This document shows, piece after piece, positions 52,926 through 62,577 of a DNA stretch of 64,000 nucleotides. Positions within the stretch are counted from its first letter, which is position 1. Every line of letters starts with the position of its first letter. The translations under genes and the position numbers were made by a program. The DNA lies in the NCBI RefSeq assembly GCF_002975205.1, contig NZ_PCOC01000001.1, positions 434,001-498,000 on the forward strand, given 5' to 3'. Under the pieces are notes generated by a model, which was not told the origin of the DNA, made no database searches, and saw only the letters and a list, made by a program, of their open reading frames with translations. This stretch comes from Ochrobactrum vermis. GTDB lineage: Bacteria > Pseudomonadota > Alphaproteobacteria > Rhizobiales > Rhizobiaceae.

Positions 52926-53849
52926 TTATTCTTGGGACGAAACCGTGTGGGTTGCGATTGTGAACCAGTCCGGTCTTTTGGCGGAAACAATTGCCGCGGC
53001 CCGCTCTGTAGCGGCCGTGTCTTCGAAGATCGCATAACAGGTTGCGCCTGAGCCCGACATCTGTGCGTAGAGCGAACCGCACGCACGAAGCAGATCGAGT
53101 TTATCGCCGATCCGGGGTGCGAGTTTCAGCGCAGGAGGCAGAAGATCGTTGCGGGTTGTCTGTAGATAAGCACATAGCTGGCCGATATCAGCGTGGGAAG
53201 CGAGCCTCAAGGCCGGATGATTGCGTTTGTCTAGCGCGCGGAAAACATCAGGTGTTGCCACAGCGGTTCCGTCATTGACGAGCAACATGGGCAAGGCTGG
53301 AAATCCGGTAACGGGGGTCAGGTTTTCACCGATGCCACGGGCTGCAAGAGGCGTACCCTTCGATGCGCCGTGCAGACACATCGGCAGGTCGGCACCAAGA
53401 CCAAGGCCGATCATAGCGAGTTGCTCAAAACCGAGATCAAGTCGCCACAACGCATCAAGCGCCAGCAGCGTCGCGGCCGCATCGCTCGATCCACCGCCTA
53501 TGCCGGACGCGATGGGAAGGTTCTTTTCCAGATGGATGGCGACAGGCGGCAGAGCCCTTTGCGCATGACCGCGCAAGGCATTGCGTGCCTTGAGAACCAG
53601 ATTGCTGCCATCGAACGGGATGCCGGCTGCGAAAAGACCGCTGACCGTGAAGCTATCCTTTTCGGCAAACTGGATACGGATGACGTCGCCATAGCGCGCA
53701 AAGACCACCAGCATTTCGAGCAGATGATAGCCGTCGTCGCGACGCCCGGTCACATGGAGCGCGAGATTGATCTTGGCCGGAGCTACACGCGTCACGCCAC
53801 ACGCAAACCCGGCATTCGCGGGTGTTTCGGCTGTCGGGAAATCGGTCAT
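52926..53849 (-). CDS. ispE: 4-diphosphocytidyl-2-C-methyl-D-erythritol kinase
   Basis: IspE (307 aa) is a GHMP kinase of the MEP isoprenoid pathway. Motifs are [20 protein letters not shown] at the N-terminus, the ATP loop [17 protein letters not shown] near 110-125, and [12 protein letters not shown] near the C-terminus. Length is typical. It lies downstream of a small membrane-protein gene; the product pathway feeds the polyprenyl synthase encoded at 58.3 kb, but the two are not an operon. Confidence 0.95.
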   Translation of the reverse strand: MTDFPTAETPANAGFACGVTRVAPAKINLALHVTGRRDDGYHLLEMLVVFARYGDVIRIQFAEKDSFTVSGLFAAGIPFDGSNLVLKARNALRGHAQRALPPVAIHLEKNLPIASGIGGGSSDAAATLLALDALWRLDLGFEQLAMIGLGLGADLPMCLHGASKGTPLAARGIGENLTPVTGFPALPMLLVNDGTAVATPDVFRALDKRNHPALRLASHADIGQLCAYLQTTRNDLLPPALKLAPRIGDKLDLLRACGSLYAQMSGSGATCYAIFEDTAATERAAAIVSAKRPDWFTIATHTVSSQE

Positions 53850-53942
53850 TTCTGGTTGCGAATCGGCTTTGGAGGAAACATGGCGCTCCGGCTGCCGTCG
53901 GGCGCGCTCCGGTATCGGCTAAAAACTCTCTTCAGCGAAAGG

Positions 53943-54128
53943 TCAGTCTTTCTTGACGTGATATTCGCCCGTTTTTGGGTCCTGTACCAACGTTCCATGG
54001 GCCCTGTTCTGTGTTTCCTTTTCCGCCTGACGCACACGCTGGGACACGCGTGAAGCTTCACGCTTGAACGAGCGGTAGCCGTACCATGCGGCGGCGATGA
54101 TCAGCAGCAGAAAAATGAGCTGGGGCAT
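53943..54128 (-). CDS. Small single-span membrane protein
   Basis: The 61-residue protein starts MPQLIFLLLIIAAAWYGYRS, a transmembrane helix followed by a basic, coiled-coil-like part and a C-terminal motif GTLVQDPKTGEYHVKKD. The C-terminal motif suggests a small folded domain of the kind seen with DUF-type membrane proteins in Rhizobiales. It lies 93 bases before ispE and 179 bases after the S49 peptidase gene, all on one strand. Function is unknown. Confidence 0.72.
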   Translation of the reverse strand: MPQLIFLLLIIAAAWYGYRSFKREASRVSQRVRQAEKETQNRAHGTLVQDPKTGEYHVKKD

Positions 54129-54307
54129 GGCCTCAAGTCCTTAAGGGTCGCACTTCGGATTGCCTGGTCGCAAAGGCCGAAATGCCGGATGTTCATGAAG
54201 GGGCAGGAAGCGGCCCGCCCCACTTTCGGATACCATATCACGGCAAAACGAAGGAATTCAAAATATTGGTTCGAGAATCGACGGCGATTTTCGGTTATGT
54301 TTTGATT

Positions 54308-55192
54308 TTAAAGACCATAACGACCCCAAAGCGCCTTTTCTTCGGCGACCGAAAGCAGCCCGTCGCCAAGATGTGCGGCAATGGAAGCCGGTTCAAGATT
54401 GCTCAATGCCATATTCATGGCCATATCCACGCCGGGCATCTTGCGTCCCAGAAGGCCGCGCTTTTGTTCGACCAGCTTGAGCTTGACCTTGTCGCCATAG
54501 GTCTTGCGCAGGACGCCGCGCATGTCGCCAAGCCCGTCAATCAAACCAAGCTGCTGCGCCTTGATGCCGGTCCAGAACAACCCCGTAAACAGGTCTTTGT
54601 CTTCTGCAAGCTTGCTGCCGCGCCGTTCCTTCACCATGTCGATGAAGGTTTCATGGATTTCAAGCTGCAGCGATTTCAGCCGCTCGATATCGGCCTTCTT
54701 TTCGGGCTGGAACGGATCGAGTGTCACCTTGTTGGAACCCGCCGTATAAACGCGGCGCTCGACACCGATCTTCTTCAAAAGCTCGGGGAAACCGAAGGAC
54801 GCCGACACCACGCCAATAGAACCGACGATGGATGACGGATCAGCGATGATCTCATCCCCGGCAAGTGCAATCATATAGCCGCCTGAGGCAGCGACATCTT
54901 CAACGAAGATAAAAACCTTCTTTTGATGTTCGGCGGCAAGATCGCGGATGCGCCGGTAGATCAGTCGGGACTGTACAGGCGAACCACCGGGCGAGTTGAG
55001 TGAAATGGCGACGGCCGGCGCTTCCTTGTCGGTGAATGCCTTTTCAAGAATAGCCGCAGTCGACGCTAATGAGAGCATCGGACGGAACGCAGATCCGCCA
55101 GACATGATGGCGCCATGCAGTCGCACGACAGGTATCTCGATGGAAACCGGACGGAAGCGGCGCGGAACGAGGCGCGTCAATAAACCGGGCAA
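54308..55192 (-). CDS. S49-family peptidase (SppA/SohB-like)
   Basis: The 294-residue protein has the S49 core with ISLNSPGGSPVQSRLIYRRI, the nucleophile Ser103 in EDVAASGGYMIAL and the candidate general-base Lys154 in GSNKVTLDPF. The spacing of 51 is like B. subtilis SppA. There is only a weak N-terminal hydrophobic stretch, so membrane anchoring is uncertain. SppA proteins clear signal-peptide remnants. It is followed by a small membrane-protein gene. Confidence 0.9.
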   Translation of the reverse strand: MPGLLTRLVPRRFRPVSIEIPVVRLHGAIMSGGSAFRPMLSLASTAAILEKAFTDKEAPAVAISLNSPGGSPVQSRLIYRRIRDLAAEHQKKVFIFVEDVAASGGYMIALAGDEIIADPSSIVGSIGVVSASFGFPELLKKIGVERRVYTAGSNKVTLDPFQPEKKADIERLKSLQLEIHETFIDMVKERRGSKLAEDKDLFTGLFWTGIKAQQLGLIDGLGDMRGVLRKTYGDKVKLKLVEQKRGLLGRKMPGVDMAMNMALSNLEPASIAAHLGDGLLSVAEEKALWGRYGL

Positions 55193-55259
55193 AGTAAACT
55201 CCTGCTTACAGAAATAATTTCAGCCAAATGTAGGAAGCAATATGGCAAACACAAAGAAA

Positions 55260-55288
55260 ACTGCCCGGAATTTTGTTTTTCGGGCAGT
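55260..55288 (-). terminator. Terminator of nhaA
   Basis: On the minus strand, stem ACTGCCCG with CGGGCAGT, followed by TTTCTTTG. It lies 13 bases after the nhaA stop. Confidence 0.85.
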
Positions 55289-55301
55289 GGTATCGTTTCT
55301 G

Positions 55302-56483
55302 TCAGGTGGTTTTCGGCTTCGTGACCAACCGCAGCAGAATATAGCCGCAAATGGCCGACAAGCCCGACCCGGCCAGCACGCCAATCTTTGTTTCCGCCTG
55401 CATGAGTTCGGACGGGAAGGAGAGGAGGCCAATGAAGATGCTCATCGTAAAGCCGATTCCGCACAGGATCGCCACGCCGTAGAGCTGGATCCATGTCGCG
55501 CCAAGCGGCTTTTGCGCCATCCCCGTCTTGATCGCGAGCCAGGCCGCGCCGAAAACGCCGAGCTGCTTGCCGATGAAGAGGCCAAGCATGATGCCAAGCG
55601 TGAGCGTGTCCCGCATCACCGAGGCGTCAAGACCGGCAAACGATATGCCCGCATTGGCGAAGCCGAAAACCGGCACGATGATGAACGCAACAGGCTTTGC
55701 CAGCGCGTGTTCCAGCACATGCAGCGGTGAAGTCATGTCGTCGGGCTTGCCGGGGGCGGCCTTCAGCGGAATCATCAGTGCGGTCACCACGCCCGCAACC
55801 GTTGCATGAACGCCGGAATTCAGCACGAAGAACCAGAGCGCTGCACCGCCGATCAGATAGGGCAGGAGCTTCATCACGCCCATGCGGTTCATGGTGAACA
55901 GAGCAAGAGCGGCGACAACAGCCCCGCCGAGATAGGGCATAGAGATTTCGGCCGTATAGAAAATCGCAATGATAACCACGGCCGCGAGATCGTCGAGAAT
56001 TGCGAGCGTCGCCAGAAACACCTTGAGGCTCGAGGGTACCCGCGAACCCAGCAGCGACAGCACGCCGAGCGCAAAAGCGATGTCTGTTGCAGATGGCACA
56101 GCCCAACCCCGCACTTTGGCGGGGTCATGCCAATTGAACGCTGTGAAGATGAGGGCTGGCAGGATGACGCCGCCCGCAGCGGCGATGCCGGGCAGCATGC
56201 GGTTTGGCCAGCTTGCCAGTTGTCCGTCGAGAAATTCGCGTTTGATTTCCAGCCCCACGAGCAGAAAGAACACTGCCATCAAGGCGTCGTTGATCCAGTG
56301 GGAAAGGCTGAGGGGGCCGATATAAATGTGAAGTGCTTCGAAATAGGCGTGCGAGAATGGAGAATTCGCCACAATCAGAGCAAGCGCCGCCGCCGCCATG
56401 AGGCTGATGCCACCGGCAGATTCGCTATCCAGAAAGCGCCGCATGATCGATACGGGGCGGCTTTTGTTCGTGCTGTGGTTCAT
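55302..56483 (-). CDS. nhaA: Na+/H+ antiporter NhaA
   Basis: The 393-residue antiporter has about twelve transmembrane helices. The paired aspartates Asp164-Asp165 ([11 protein letters not shown]) and Asp134 ([11 protein letters not shown]) match the E. coli ion-binding residues D163, D164 and D133. It uses the proton gradient to expel sodium and controls pH. No NhaR gene is adjacent. It has its own terminator. Confidence 0.96.
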   Translation of the reverse strand: MNHSTNKSRPVSIMRRFLDSESAGGISLMAAAALALIVANSPFSHAYFEALHIYIGPLSLSHWINDALMAVFFLLVGLEIKREFLDGQLASWPNRMLPGIAAAGGVILPALIFTAFNWHDPAKVRGWAVPSATDIAFALGVLSLLGSRVPSSLKVFLATLAILDDLAAVVIIAIFYTAEISMPYLGGAVVAALALFTMNRMGVMKLLPYLIGGAALWFFVLNSGVHATVAGVVTALMIPLKAAPGKPDDMTSPLHVLEHALAKPVAFIIVPVFGFANAGISFAGLDASVMRDTLTLGIMLGLFIGKQLGVFGAAWLAIKTGMAQKPLGATWIQLYGVAILCGIGFTMSIFIGLLSFPSELMQAETKIGVLAGSGLSAICGYILLRLVTKPKTT

Positions 56484-56694
56484 TGGTTCCCGTTGCCTGT
56501 TCTTGCCGGTTTATTGTTTGCGCTTTTTCGGAAAAGGGCGGCGGGGAGCCGCAGAACGAAAATTGCGACTTTAGGAATATTGGCTCGAATATGAGGTTTC
56601 AATCAAAATTACCTGTTCTGATCGAAATCGATACGCTCGCACTGTCGGAACTTCTGAAATGCTGCTGTGTTATCCGATCCGGGAGGAGACGCCG

Positions 56695-57036
56695 ATGGTG
56701 CTCACAGCTATTTTTGCCCAGCTCAATTGTTCCGACCTCAAACGCAGCACGGAATGGTTTGCCACAATTTTTGATCGTGGGCCTGATGCGCGACCGATGC
56801 AGGGCCTGGCGGAATGGCATCACGGGTCAAGCGCAGGCTTCCAGCTTTACCAGAACCCGGCTGACGCGGGACACGGCACGCTGACACTCATCGTCCGCGA
56901 CGTGAGGGCTGAACATGCACGTCTATCGTTCGACGGGATTCGCCCAGGAAATGTCGAGACAGCCGACTATACGACGATTCTGAGATTGCACGACCCGGAC
57001 CGCAATCTCGTCGTGCTGGCGCAGCCTAAATATTAG
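56695..57036 (+). CDS. VOC-superfamily (glyoxalase/bleomycin-resistance-like) protein
   Basis: The 113-residue protein begins MVLTAIFAQLNCSDLKRSTE and shows the two beta-alpha-beta units of the VOC fold, ending LHDPDRNLVVLAQPKY. Strong GGAGGAG lies upstream. The function is unknown. The stop codon TAG is the first part of a palindromic repeat. Confidence 0.85.
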   Translation: MVLTAIFAQLNCSDLKRSTEWFATIFDRGPDARPMQGLAEWHHGSSAGFQLYQNPADAGHGTLTLIVRDVRAEHARLSFDGIRPGNVETADYTTILRLHDPDRNLVVLAQPKY

Positions 57037-57139
57037 AGCATGTCTCCCGAAAGTGGGAACCGGTTTCGGGATAAAGACATGCATGAGAACAAAGAAATAG
57101 AGCATTTCCAATGCTTCAGGAAAAACAGGAAATACTCTA
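57034..57139. repeat. Bipartite palindromic repeat between convergent VOC and trmN6-like genes
   Basis: Part A has perfect arms GCATGTC and GACATGC (57038-57082). Part B has AGAGCATTTCC and GGAAATACTCT (57099-57138, one mismatch). The left edge TAGAGC contains the VOC stop codon and the right edge CTCTA contains, on the other strand, the methyltransferase stop. It may also end both transcripts. Confidence 0.88.
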
Positions 57140-57931
57140 AAGGAGGGCGTCGAGCCCGTTATTGATGCCATCGGCGCGGGGTGTGAAACCATGTCCCTCG
57201 CTGCCGTGAAGTACGAGCGCCGGCATCAAGGACAGGCCAGCACGGCTCCCGCTTGTCCCTGTCACGACGATACGGATCGCCGACGCATCGGGGCGCGGCT
57301 GGACGGGAATGATCTTCAGGCCGCCAAACCGTCCTGAAAGTGCCTCCAGGATGGAGGAAATGGAGCCGGGCCGGGCAATAATGGCAATACCGCCGCCGGG
57401 TTTCACAACAGCTGCCGCAGTGCGCACCCATTGTTCGAACATGCCTTCTGGCATGACATGCGCTTCGGCCTTCAACGGATCGGGGGTGCTGCGATCGCGT
57501 GCTTCGTTGAAGGGCGGGTTCATGATGGCGAAATCGAAGCTGTTATCGACAAGTCCCGCGGCGATGCGTGCCTTGCCTCTCAGTGCGACGTCGGCCTCGA
57601 TGACGTCGATCCGTCCTGCCAGCGCTAAATTGAGCGGATGCGCAATGCTTCTGCGGGCAAAATTGGCCATGAAACCGGAACGTTCGAACAGGGTGATGCT
57701 GGCGCCAGGGCAGCGAGAGGCAACGGCAAGCCCGGCAGCGCCTGCTCCGCTGCCAAGATCGGCAACGCGTCCGGCAAAACCGTTTGGAACGGCACTTGCC
57801 AGAATCATCGCATCCACACCGGAACGATGGCCTTTCAATGCGGGCTGGATGAGATGAAACGCTCCGCGATGAAACACATCCAGTGTTTCTCCCGCTTCCT
57901 CTCTGGTTTCAAAGCTTGCTTCCGAATTCAT
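57137..57931 (-). CDS. TrmN6-like N6-adenine methyltransferase
   Basis: The 264-residue Rossmann-fold methyltransferase has ADLGSGAGAAGLAVASRCPG (motif I) and the adenine-methyltransferase motif NPPF (AIMNPPFNEARDRSTPD). It resembles TrmN6/YfiC, which methylates A37 of tRNA1(Val). The exact RNA target is inferred. It overlaps the DUF2007 gene by 4 bases and its stop codon lies in the palindromic repeat. Confidence 0.87.
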   Translation of the reverse strand: MNSEASFETREEAGETLDVFHRGAFHLIQPALKGHRSGVDAMILASAVPNGFAGRVADLGSGAGAAGLAVASRCPGASITLFERSGFMANFARRSIAHPLNLALAGRIDVIEADVALRGKARIAAGLVDNSFDFAIMNPPFNEARDRSTPDPLKAEAHVMPEGMFEQWVRTAAAVVKPGGGIAIIARPGSISSILEALSGRFGGLKIIPVQPRPDASAIRIVVTGTSGSRAGLSLMPALVLHGSEGHGFTPRADGINNGLDALL

Positions 57932-58152
57932 TGATCGCGCAGTTCGTGTTCAATCTCGGCATCGACCAGAATCTGCCGTGCTTCTTCAAGCTGCTCTTCG
58001 CTGACCAGAAGGCGACGTGGCAGCACGCCCAAAGAGCCTTCGATGATGCTCATATTGGTGTCGGCAATGAAATAAACGATCCCGGCCTCTTTCATCAAGG
58101 CCTCGGCAAAGGACAGCAGAACGGAATCATTCGTACGGATAAGTTCGATCAT
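57928..58152 (-). CDS. DUF2007 small protein
   Basis: The 74-residue protein begins MIELIRTNDSVLLSFAEALM and has the DUF2007 core (putative signal transducing protein) ending RRLLVSEEQLEEARQILVDA. A longer start at 58200 would overlap the divergent polyprenyl synthase region. It overlaps the methyltransferase gene by 4 bases. Function is unknown; the same gene order is found in related genomes as far as I recall. Confidence 0.8.
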   Translation of the reverse strand: MIELIRTNDSVLLSFAEALMKEAGIVYFIADTNMSIIEGSLGVLPRRLLVSEEQLEEARQILVDAEIEHELRDQ

Positions 58153-58304
58153 TTGGACAGTTTGTAGCGAATGCACCGCATTGACAACAGCTTCCTTCAA
58201 TGGTGAACAGGCGTCGAACGTTTACGCTTCGAGGACGCTTTGGGGGCAGTTGCGACTTGAGCAATCCGGTCCGTTTCAATAATGTGGCCGGGCAGCTAGG
58301 AGAA

Positions 58305-59327
58305 ATGGCATTGGGTGTGGTTCTGAATCTGGACGGTAACAAAAAGCAGGAAGGATCGGTTCAGCCGCTTGTCGATCTGACAAAGGCCGATATGGCGCGG
58401 GTGAACGAAATGATCCTGTCGCGTGCCGGGTCCGATGTCGAAATGATACCGGAAGTCGCCAATCATCTGATTTCCTCCGGCGGCAAGCGCCTGCGCCCGA
58501 TGATGACGCTCGCAGCCGCTCGCATGTTCGGCTACGAAGGCGACGGCCATGTGCGTCTCGCGACCGCCGTGGAATTCATGCACACGGCAACGCTCTTGCA
58601 TGACGATGTGGTCGATGAAAGCGATCTGCGCCGCGGAAAAAGCACGGCGCGCATGATCTGGGGCAACCAGGCCAGCGTTCTTGTCGGCGATTTCCTTCTC
58701 GGGCAGGCCTTCAAAATGATGGTCGATGTCGGTTCGCTCGATGCGCTCGACGTTTTGGCCACCTCGGCTTCTGTCATCGCTGAAGGCGAAGTGATGCAGC
58801 TCGCCGCCGCCAAGAACATGGAAACCACCGAAGACGAATATCTGGCGGTCATCAAGGCCAAGACGGCTGCGCTGTTCTCTGCTGCGGCCGAAGTCGGCCC
58901 GATCATCGCCGGTGTGCAGCGCTCGGACCGCGCGGCGCTTCGCGATTACGGCCTCAATCTGGGTCTCGCTTTCCAGCTTGTCGATGACGCGCTTGATTAT
59001 GGCGGCTCGGCTGCCGATCTCGGCAAGAACACAGGTGACGATTTCCGTGAAGGCAAGATCACGTTGCCGGTGATTTTGAGCTATCGCCGCGGCACCGACG
59101 ATGAACGCGCTTTCTGGAAGCACGCGATCGAAGACGGTGCGAGCGACGACGCCTCGCTTGAAAAAGCCATCGGGCTGATGACGAAGCACGGCGCGATTGC
59201 CGACACGGTGCAGCGCGCGCGGCATTTCGGCGAAATTGCCCGCGATGCACTGGCGCCTTTGAAAGCAACGCCTCAGAAGGACGCGCTGATCGAAGTCATC
59301 GATTTCTGCATCAGCCGCGTGAACTGA
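58305..59327 (+). CDS. Polyprenyl diphosphate synthase (octaprenyl/decaprenyl type)
   Basis: The 340-residue trans-prenyl synthase makes the side chain of ubiquinone. The first aspartate-rich motif is LLHDDVVDESD and the second is FQLVDDALDYGG. SSGGKRLRPMMTLAAA is the family's N-terminal motif. Start 58305 (MALGVVLNLDG) is 2 bases after AGGAG; TTG at 58311 has better spacing. Chain length (8 or 10 units) cannot be read directly; most Rhizobiales make ubiquinone-10. Confidence 0.93.
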   Translation: MALGVVLNLDGNKKQEGSVQPLVDLTKADMARVNEMILSRAGSDVEMIPEVANHLISSGGKRLRPMMTLAAARMFGYEGDGHVRLATAVEFMHTATLLHDDVVDESDLRRGKSTARMIWGNQASVLVGDFLLGQAFKMMVDVGSLDALDVLATSASVIAEGEVMQLAAAKNMETTEDEYLAVIKAKTAALFSAAAEVGPIIAGVQRSDRAALRDYGLNLGLAFQLVDDALDYGGSAADLGKNTGDDFREGKITLPVILSYRRGTDDERAFWKHAIEDGASDDASLEKAIGLMTKHGAIADTVQRARHFGEIARDALAPLKATPQKDALIEVIDFCISRVN

Positions 59328-59556
59328 CCGGCAGTCGTTGTAAAAGGCGGGTGCTGCAAACCCCGGCCAGCATTTTTGCTGGCAACAATACTCAGGAAAA
59401 GCGTCCTATCACGGATGCTTTTCTTGCCCCGCCATCCCAAAAAGGCCATGCTTGGGGTGCCTTTTCCGGCAAAGAGACAGCGTGCCCGGCTTTTGAGCCG
59501 CCTGGAGTTTGCTTGCCGGTGTCTGTCACAGGGATTTGAGAAGAGGATAGGGCTTT

Positions 59557-61422
59557 ATGCGGCAAGGATCGAAATATCGCCCGCTTTATGGTTTGCTGCT
59601 CTCGCTTCTGGCGGGACTCGCGGTCCCCGCAAGCGGTGCTTTCGCCAAAGCGACTACCGATCCTGCATCGCCTCCTGTCCGCGCCGGTTCGTTTGCCGGG
59701 GCCTATCTTGCCGGACGTACTGCCGAATCTGACAATAATCTCGCCACCGCTGTCGATTTCTATCGTCAGGCCATGGCGTTCGATCCGGGCAATGCGCAGA
59801 TCAAGCAGGATTTGCTGCTGGTTTTGCTGACGGAAGGCCGTTTCAAGGACGCGCTGCCGCTGGCGGAAGAACTGAAGAACCTCCCGGACATCGAGCGTTT
59901 TTCGCGCGTGGCGCTGGCCATCGACGCCATCAATCGCAAACAGTATCGCAAAGTCGGGCCGCTTCTGATGCTGTCGCTGCAATCCGATATGGATCGCCTT
60001 GCGACCGGCTTCATGAATGCATGGGTGAAGGTCGGGCAGGGCAACCCCAAACAGGCGCTTGCCGATATCCAGAAAATGCAAGGGCCGGAATGGTACGGTT
60101 TGTTCCGCACCTATAATTCCGCACTGATAGCCGATCTCGCCGGCCAGAAGCAGGAAGCACGTGATTTCTATCAGCAGGCTATCGATGACCGGCCCGGCGG
60201 AAGTGCTGCGCCCGACACTTATGAACGCATCGTGATGGCCTATGCCTCCTTCAAGCTTCGTCAGGGCGACAAGGAAGGCGCGATCAAGACGCTCAGAGAT
60301 GCCGAGGAGCTTCTGAACGGTCGCATGACGATCACGGAAATGCGCGAAAAGATCGAGGCTGGCGAGAAATATGGCCGCTTGATCAAGACAGCACAGGAAG
60401 GTACCGCCGAAGCGCTCTATACGCTTGGCACGGCGATCAACCGCAGCGGCGCGGAAGCTTTTGCGAAGCTTTATCTGCAGATGTCGCTGCCGTTGCGTCC
60501 GGATAATGATGCAACGCTTTATCAGCTGGGCGATATTTCCGCCAAATTGCGCCAGCCGGAAAAGGCCATCGACTATTATGGCCGCGTGCCGGAGAAATCG
60601 CCTTATCGCCGCGATGCAGAAATGCAGCGCGCGCTCAATCTGGCGGAAAACGATCAGTCGGCGGAAGCCGTCAAGCAGCTAAAGATTCTGCTCGGCCGCG
60701 ACAAGACCGATATGCGCACCTATCTTGCGCTCGGTGGTGTCTATGCGCAGGACAAGAATTTCGCCGATGCGGCGAAGATCTATGATGCTGCGGTGGAACA
60801 GATCAAGACGCCGGAACGCAAGGACTGGCCGGTCTTCTATCAGCGCGGCATTGCGTATGAACGCCTGAAGGAGTGGGACAAGGCCGAGCCCAATTTCCGC
60901 AAGGCGCTTGAGCTTTACCCGGACCAGCCGCAGGTGCTGAATTATCTGGGTTATTCCTGGGTCGATCGGGGTCAAAATCTCGATGAAGCGCTGGGCATGA
61001 TCAAGAAGGCGGTCGAGCTGCGCCCGCAGGACGGCTATATCGTCGACTCACTTGGCTGGGCGTACTACATGCTTGGGCGCTACCCGGAAGCGGTGGTCGA
61101 ACTGGAAAAGGCGGTCAAACTTCGTCCGGAAGACCCGACGATCAACGATCACATGGGCGATGCCTATTGGCGTGTCGGGCGTCTTCTGGAAGCGACATTC
61201 CAGTGGAACCATGCGATTGCAGGCAAGCCCGAGCCGGAAGATCTGGTCAAGATCGAGGAAAAGCTGAAGAAGGGTCTGCCGGACATTCCGGGACAGTCTT
61301 CCGTCGATGCCGCAAAACCTGTCGAGAAAAAGCCGGATGAGCCGAAGCCGGAAGCCCCCGCGCCATCGGTTACTCCTGCCGCACCTTCCGATAAGGTTCC
61401 TGAAAAGCCGGCAACGGATTAA
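59557..61422 (+). CDS. Exported TPR-repeat protein
   Basis: The 621-residue protein has a signal peptide (MRQGSKYRPLYGLLLSLLAG, cut near AFA) and about a dozen TPR units. The C-terminal units WDKAEPNFRKALELYPDQPQ and YPEAVVELEKAVKLRPEDPT are textbook TPRs. A proline, lysine and glutamate-rich tail follows (about 565-621). It is probably periplasmic. The partner is unknown. It is a single gene between the polyprenyl synthase and glyQ. Confidence 0.87.
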   Translation: MRQGSKYRPLYGLLLSLLAGLAVPASGAFAKATTDPASPPVRAGSFAGAYLAGRTAESDNNLATAVDFYRQAMAFDPGNAQIKQDLLLVLLTEGRFKDALPLAEELKNLPDIERFSRVALAIDAINRKQYRKVGPLLMLSLQSDMDRLATGFMNAWVKVGQGNPKQALADIQKMQGPEWYGLFRTYNSALIADLAGQKQEARDFYQQAIDDRPGGSAAPDTYERIVMAYASFKLRQGDKEGAIKTLRDAEELLNGRMTITEMREKIEAGEKYGRLIKTAQEGTAEALYTLGTAINRSGAEAFAKLYLQMSLPLRPDNDATLYQLGDISAKLRQPEKAIDYYGRVPEKSPYRRDAEMQRALNLAENDQSAEAVKQLKILLGRDKTDMRTYLALGGVYAQDKNFADAAKIYDAAVEQIKTPERKDWPVFYQRGIAYERLKEWDKAEPNFRKALELYPDQPQVLNYLGYSWVDRGQNLDEALGMIKKAVELRPQDGYIVDSLGWAYYMLGRYPEAVVELEKAVKLRPEDPTINDHMGDAYWRVGRLLEATFQWNHAIAGKPEPEDLVKIEEKLKKGLPDIPGQSSVDAAKPVEKKPDEPKPEAPAPSVTPAAPSDKVPEKPATD

Positions 61423-61451
61423 GGACGAGGCTTCCTCACACGCCTCAGTAC

Positions 61452-61490
61452 CCATGCCCTCATCCTGAGCTTGTCGAAGGGTCGAGGGCA
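61452..61490. repeat. CCTGAGCTTGTCGAAGG repeat
   Basis: The segment contains CATCCTGAGCTTGTCGAAGG, a short palindromic motif seen many times in diverse proteobacterial genomes, flanked by CCCTC and GAGGG that can pair. It lies 29 bases after the TPR gene. Confidence 0.6.
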
Positions 61491-61617
61491 GGGTGCTTTT
61501 GTTCCCGAGATGGTTTCTCTTTTCCCGCGCTGAAATAATAGCGGCACAGTGCGCGCTTGACCCTGCCGTGCTGACAAATTAGACCGGGCCATCATTTTAA
61601 TTACGAGGCCCGACCCC

Positions 61618-62577
61618 GTGTCCAGTACGTTGCCAGCACATATGCATCCCACCCGTTCCTTTCAGGGTTTGATCCTGACGCTCCATAACTATTGGGCGGA
61701 GCACGGTTGCGCCATTTTGCAGCCATATGACATGGAAGTGGGGGCGGGTACGTTCCATCCGGCAACGACGTTGCGCTCGCTGGGGCCAAAGCCTTGGAAA
61801 GCCGCTTATGTGCAGCCGTCGCGTCGTCCGAAGGATGGGCGCTATGGTGAAAATCCAAACCGGCTGCAGCATTATTACCAGTATCAGGTCATCATCAAGC
61901 CATCGCCGCCGAACCTTCAGGATCTTTATCTCGGTTCGCTGCGCGCCATCGGTCTGGATACGACGCTGCACGACGTGCGCTTCGTGGAAGACGATTGGGA
62001 AAGCCCGACGCTGGGCGCATGGGGCCTTGGTTGGGAATGCTGGTGCGACGGTATGGAAGTGTCGCAGTTCACCTATTTCCAGCAGGTCTGCGGCATCGAA
62101 TGCTCGCCGGTCGCCGGTGAATTGACCTACGGTCTCGAGCGCCTCGCCATGTATGTGCAGGGCGTGGACAATGTCTACGACCTCAACTTCAATGGTCTCG
62201 AAGGCGACGAGAAGGTCACCTATGGCGACGTGTTCCTGCAGGCCGAGCAGGAATATTCCCGCTACAATTTCGAAATGGCGAATACCGAGGCCCTGCATCA
62301 GCATTTCATCGATGCCGAGCGTGAATGCGAGGCTATTCTGAAGGCTGGAGCACCTGGTCCAGACGCCAATCATAAGATGCATAAGAGCGTCTTCCCGGCT
62401 TATGACCAATGCATCAAGGCATCGCACGTCTTCAACTTGATGGATGCGCGCGGCGTGATCTCGGTTACTGAACGTCAGAGCTACATTCTGCGCGTGCGCA
62501 ACCTTGCGCGTCAGTGCGGCGAGGCATTCCTTTTGACGGATGCCGGTGGTTTCAATTTCAAGCGTGAGGGCGAGTAA
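61618..62577 (+). CDS. glyQ: Glycyl-tRNA synthetase alpha subunit
   Basis: The alpha subunit (319 aa from GTG 61618, 311 from ATG 61642) holds the class II catalytic core of bacterial alpha2beta2 GlyRS, with [34 protein letters not shown] and [20 protein letters not shown]. Residues [12 protein letters not shown] at 61642 are the usual family start, but only the GTG has a likely ribosome site (ACGAGG, 9 bases upstream). It shares one base with the glyS start (TAATG). Confidence 0.96.
   Translation: MSSTLPAHMHPTRSFQGLILTLHNYWAEHGCAILQPYDMEVGAGTFHPATTLRSLGPKPWKAAYVQPSRRPKDGRYGENPNRLQHYYQYQVIIKPSPPNLQDLYLGSLRAIGLDTTLHDVRFVEDDWESPTLGAWGLGWECWCDGMEVSQFTYFQQVCGIECSPVAGELTYGLERLAMYVQGVDNVYDLNFNGLEGDEKVTYGDVFLQAEQEYSRYNFEMANTEALHQHFIDAERECEAILKAGAPGPDANHKMHKSVFPAYDQCIKASHVFNLMDARGVISVTERQSYILRVRNLARQCGEAFLLTDAGGFNFKREGE

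Noticed and set aside
59351..59539. 62-codon frame between the polyprenyl synthase and TPR genes
   Set aside because: No ribosome site, no domain and unlikely amino-acid composition; treated as intergenic.
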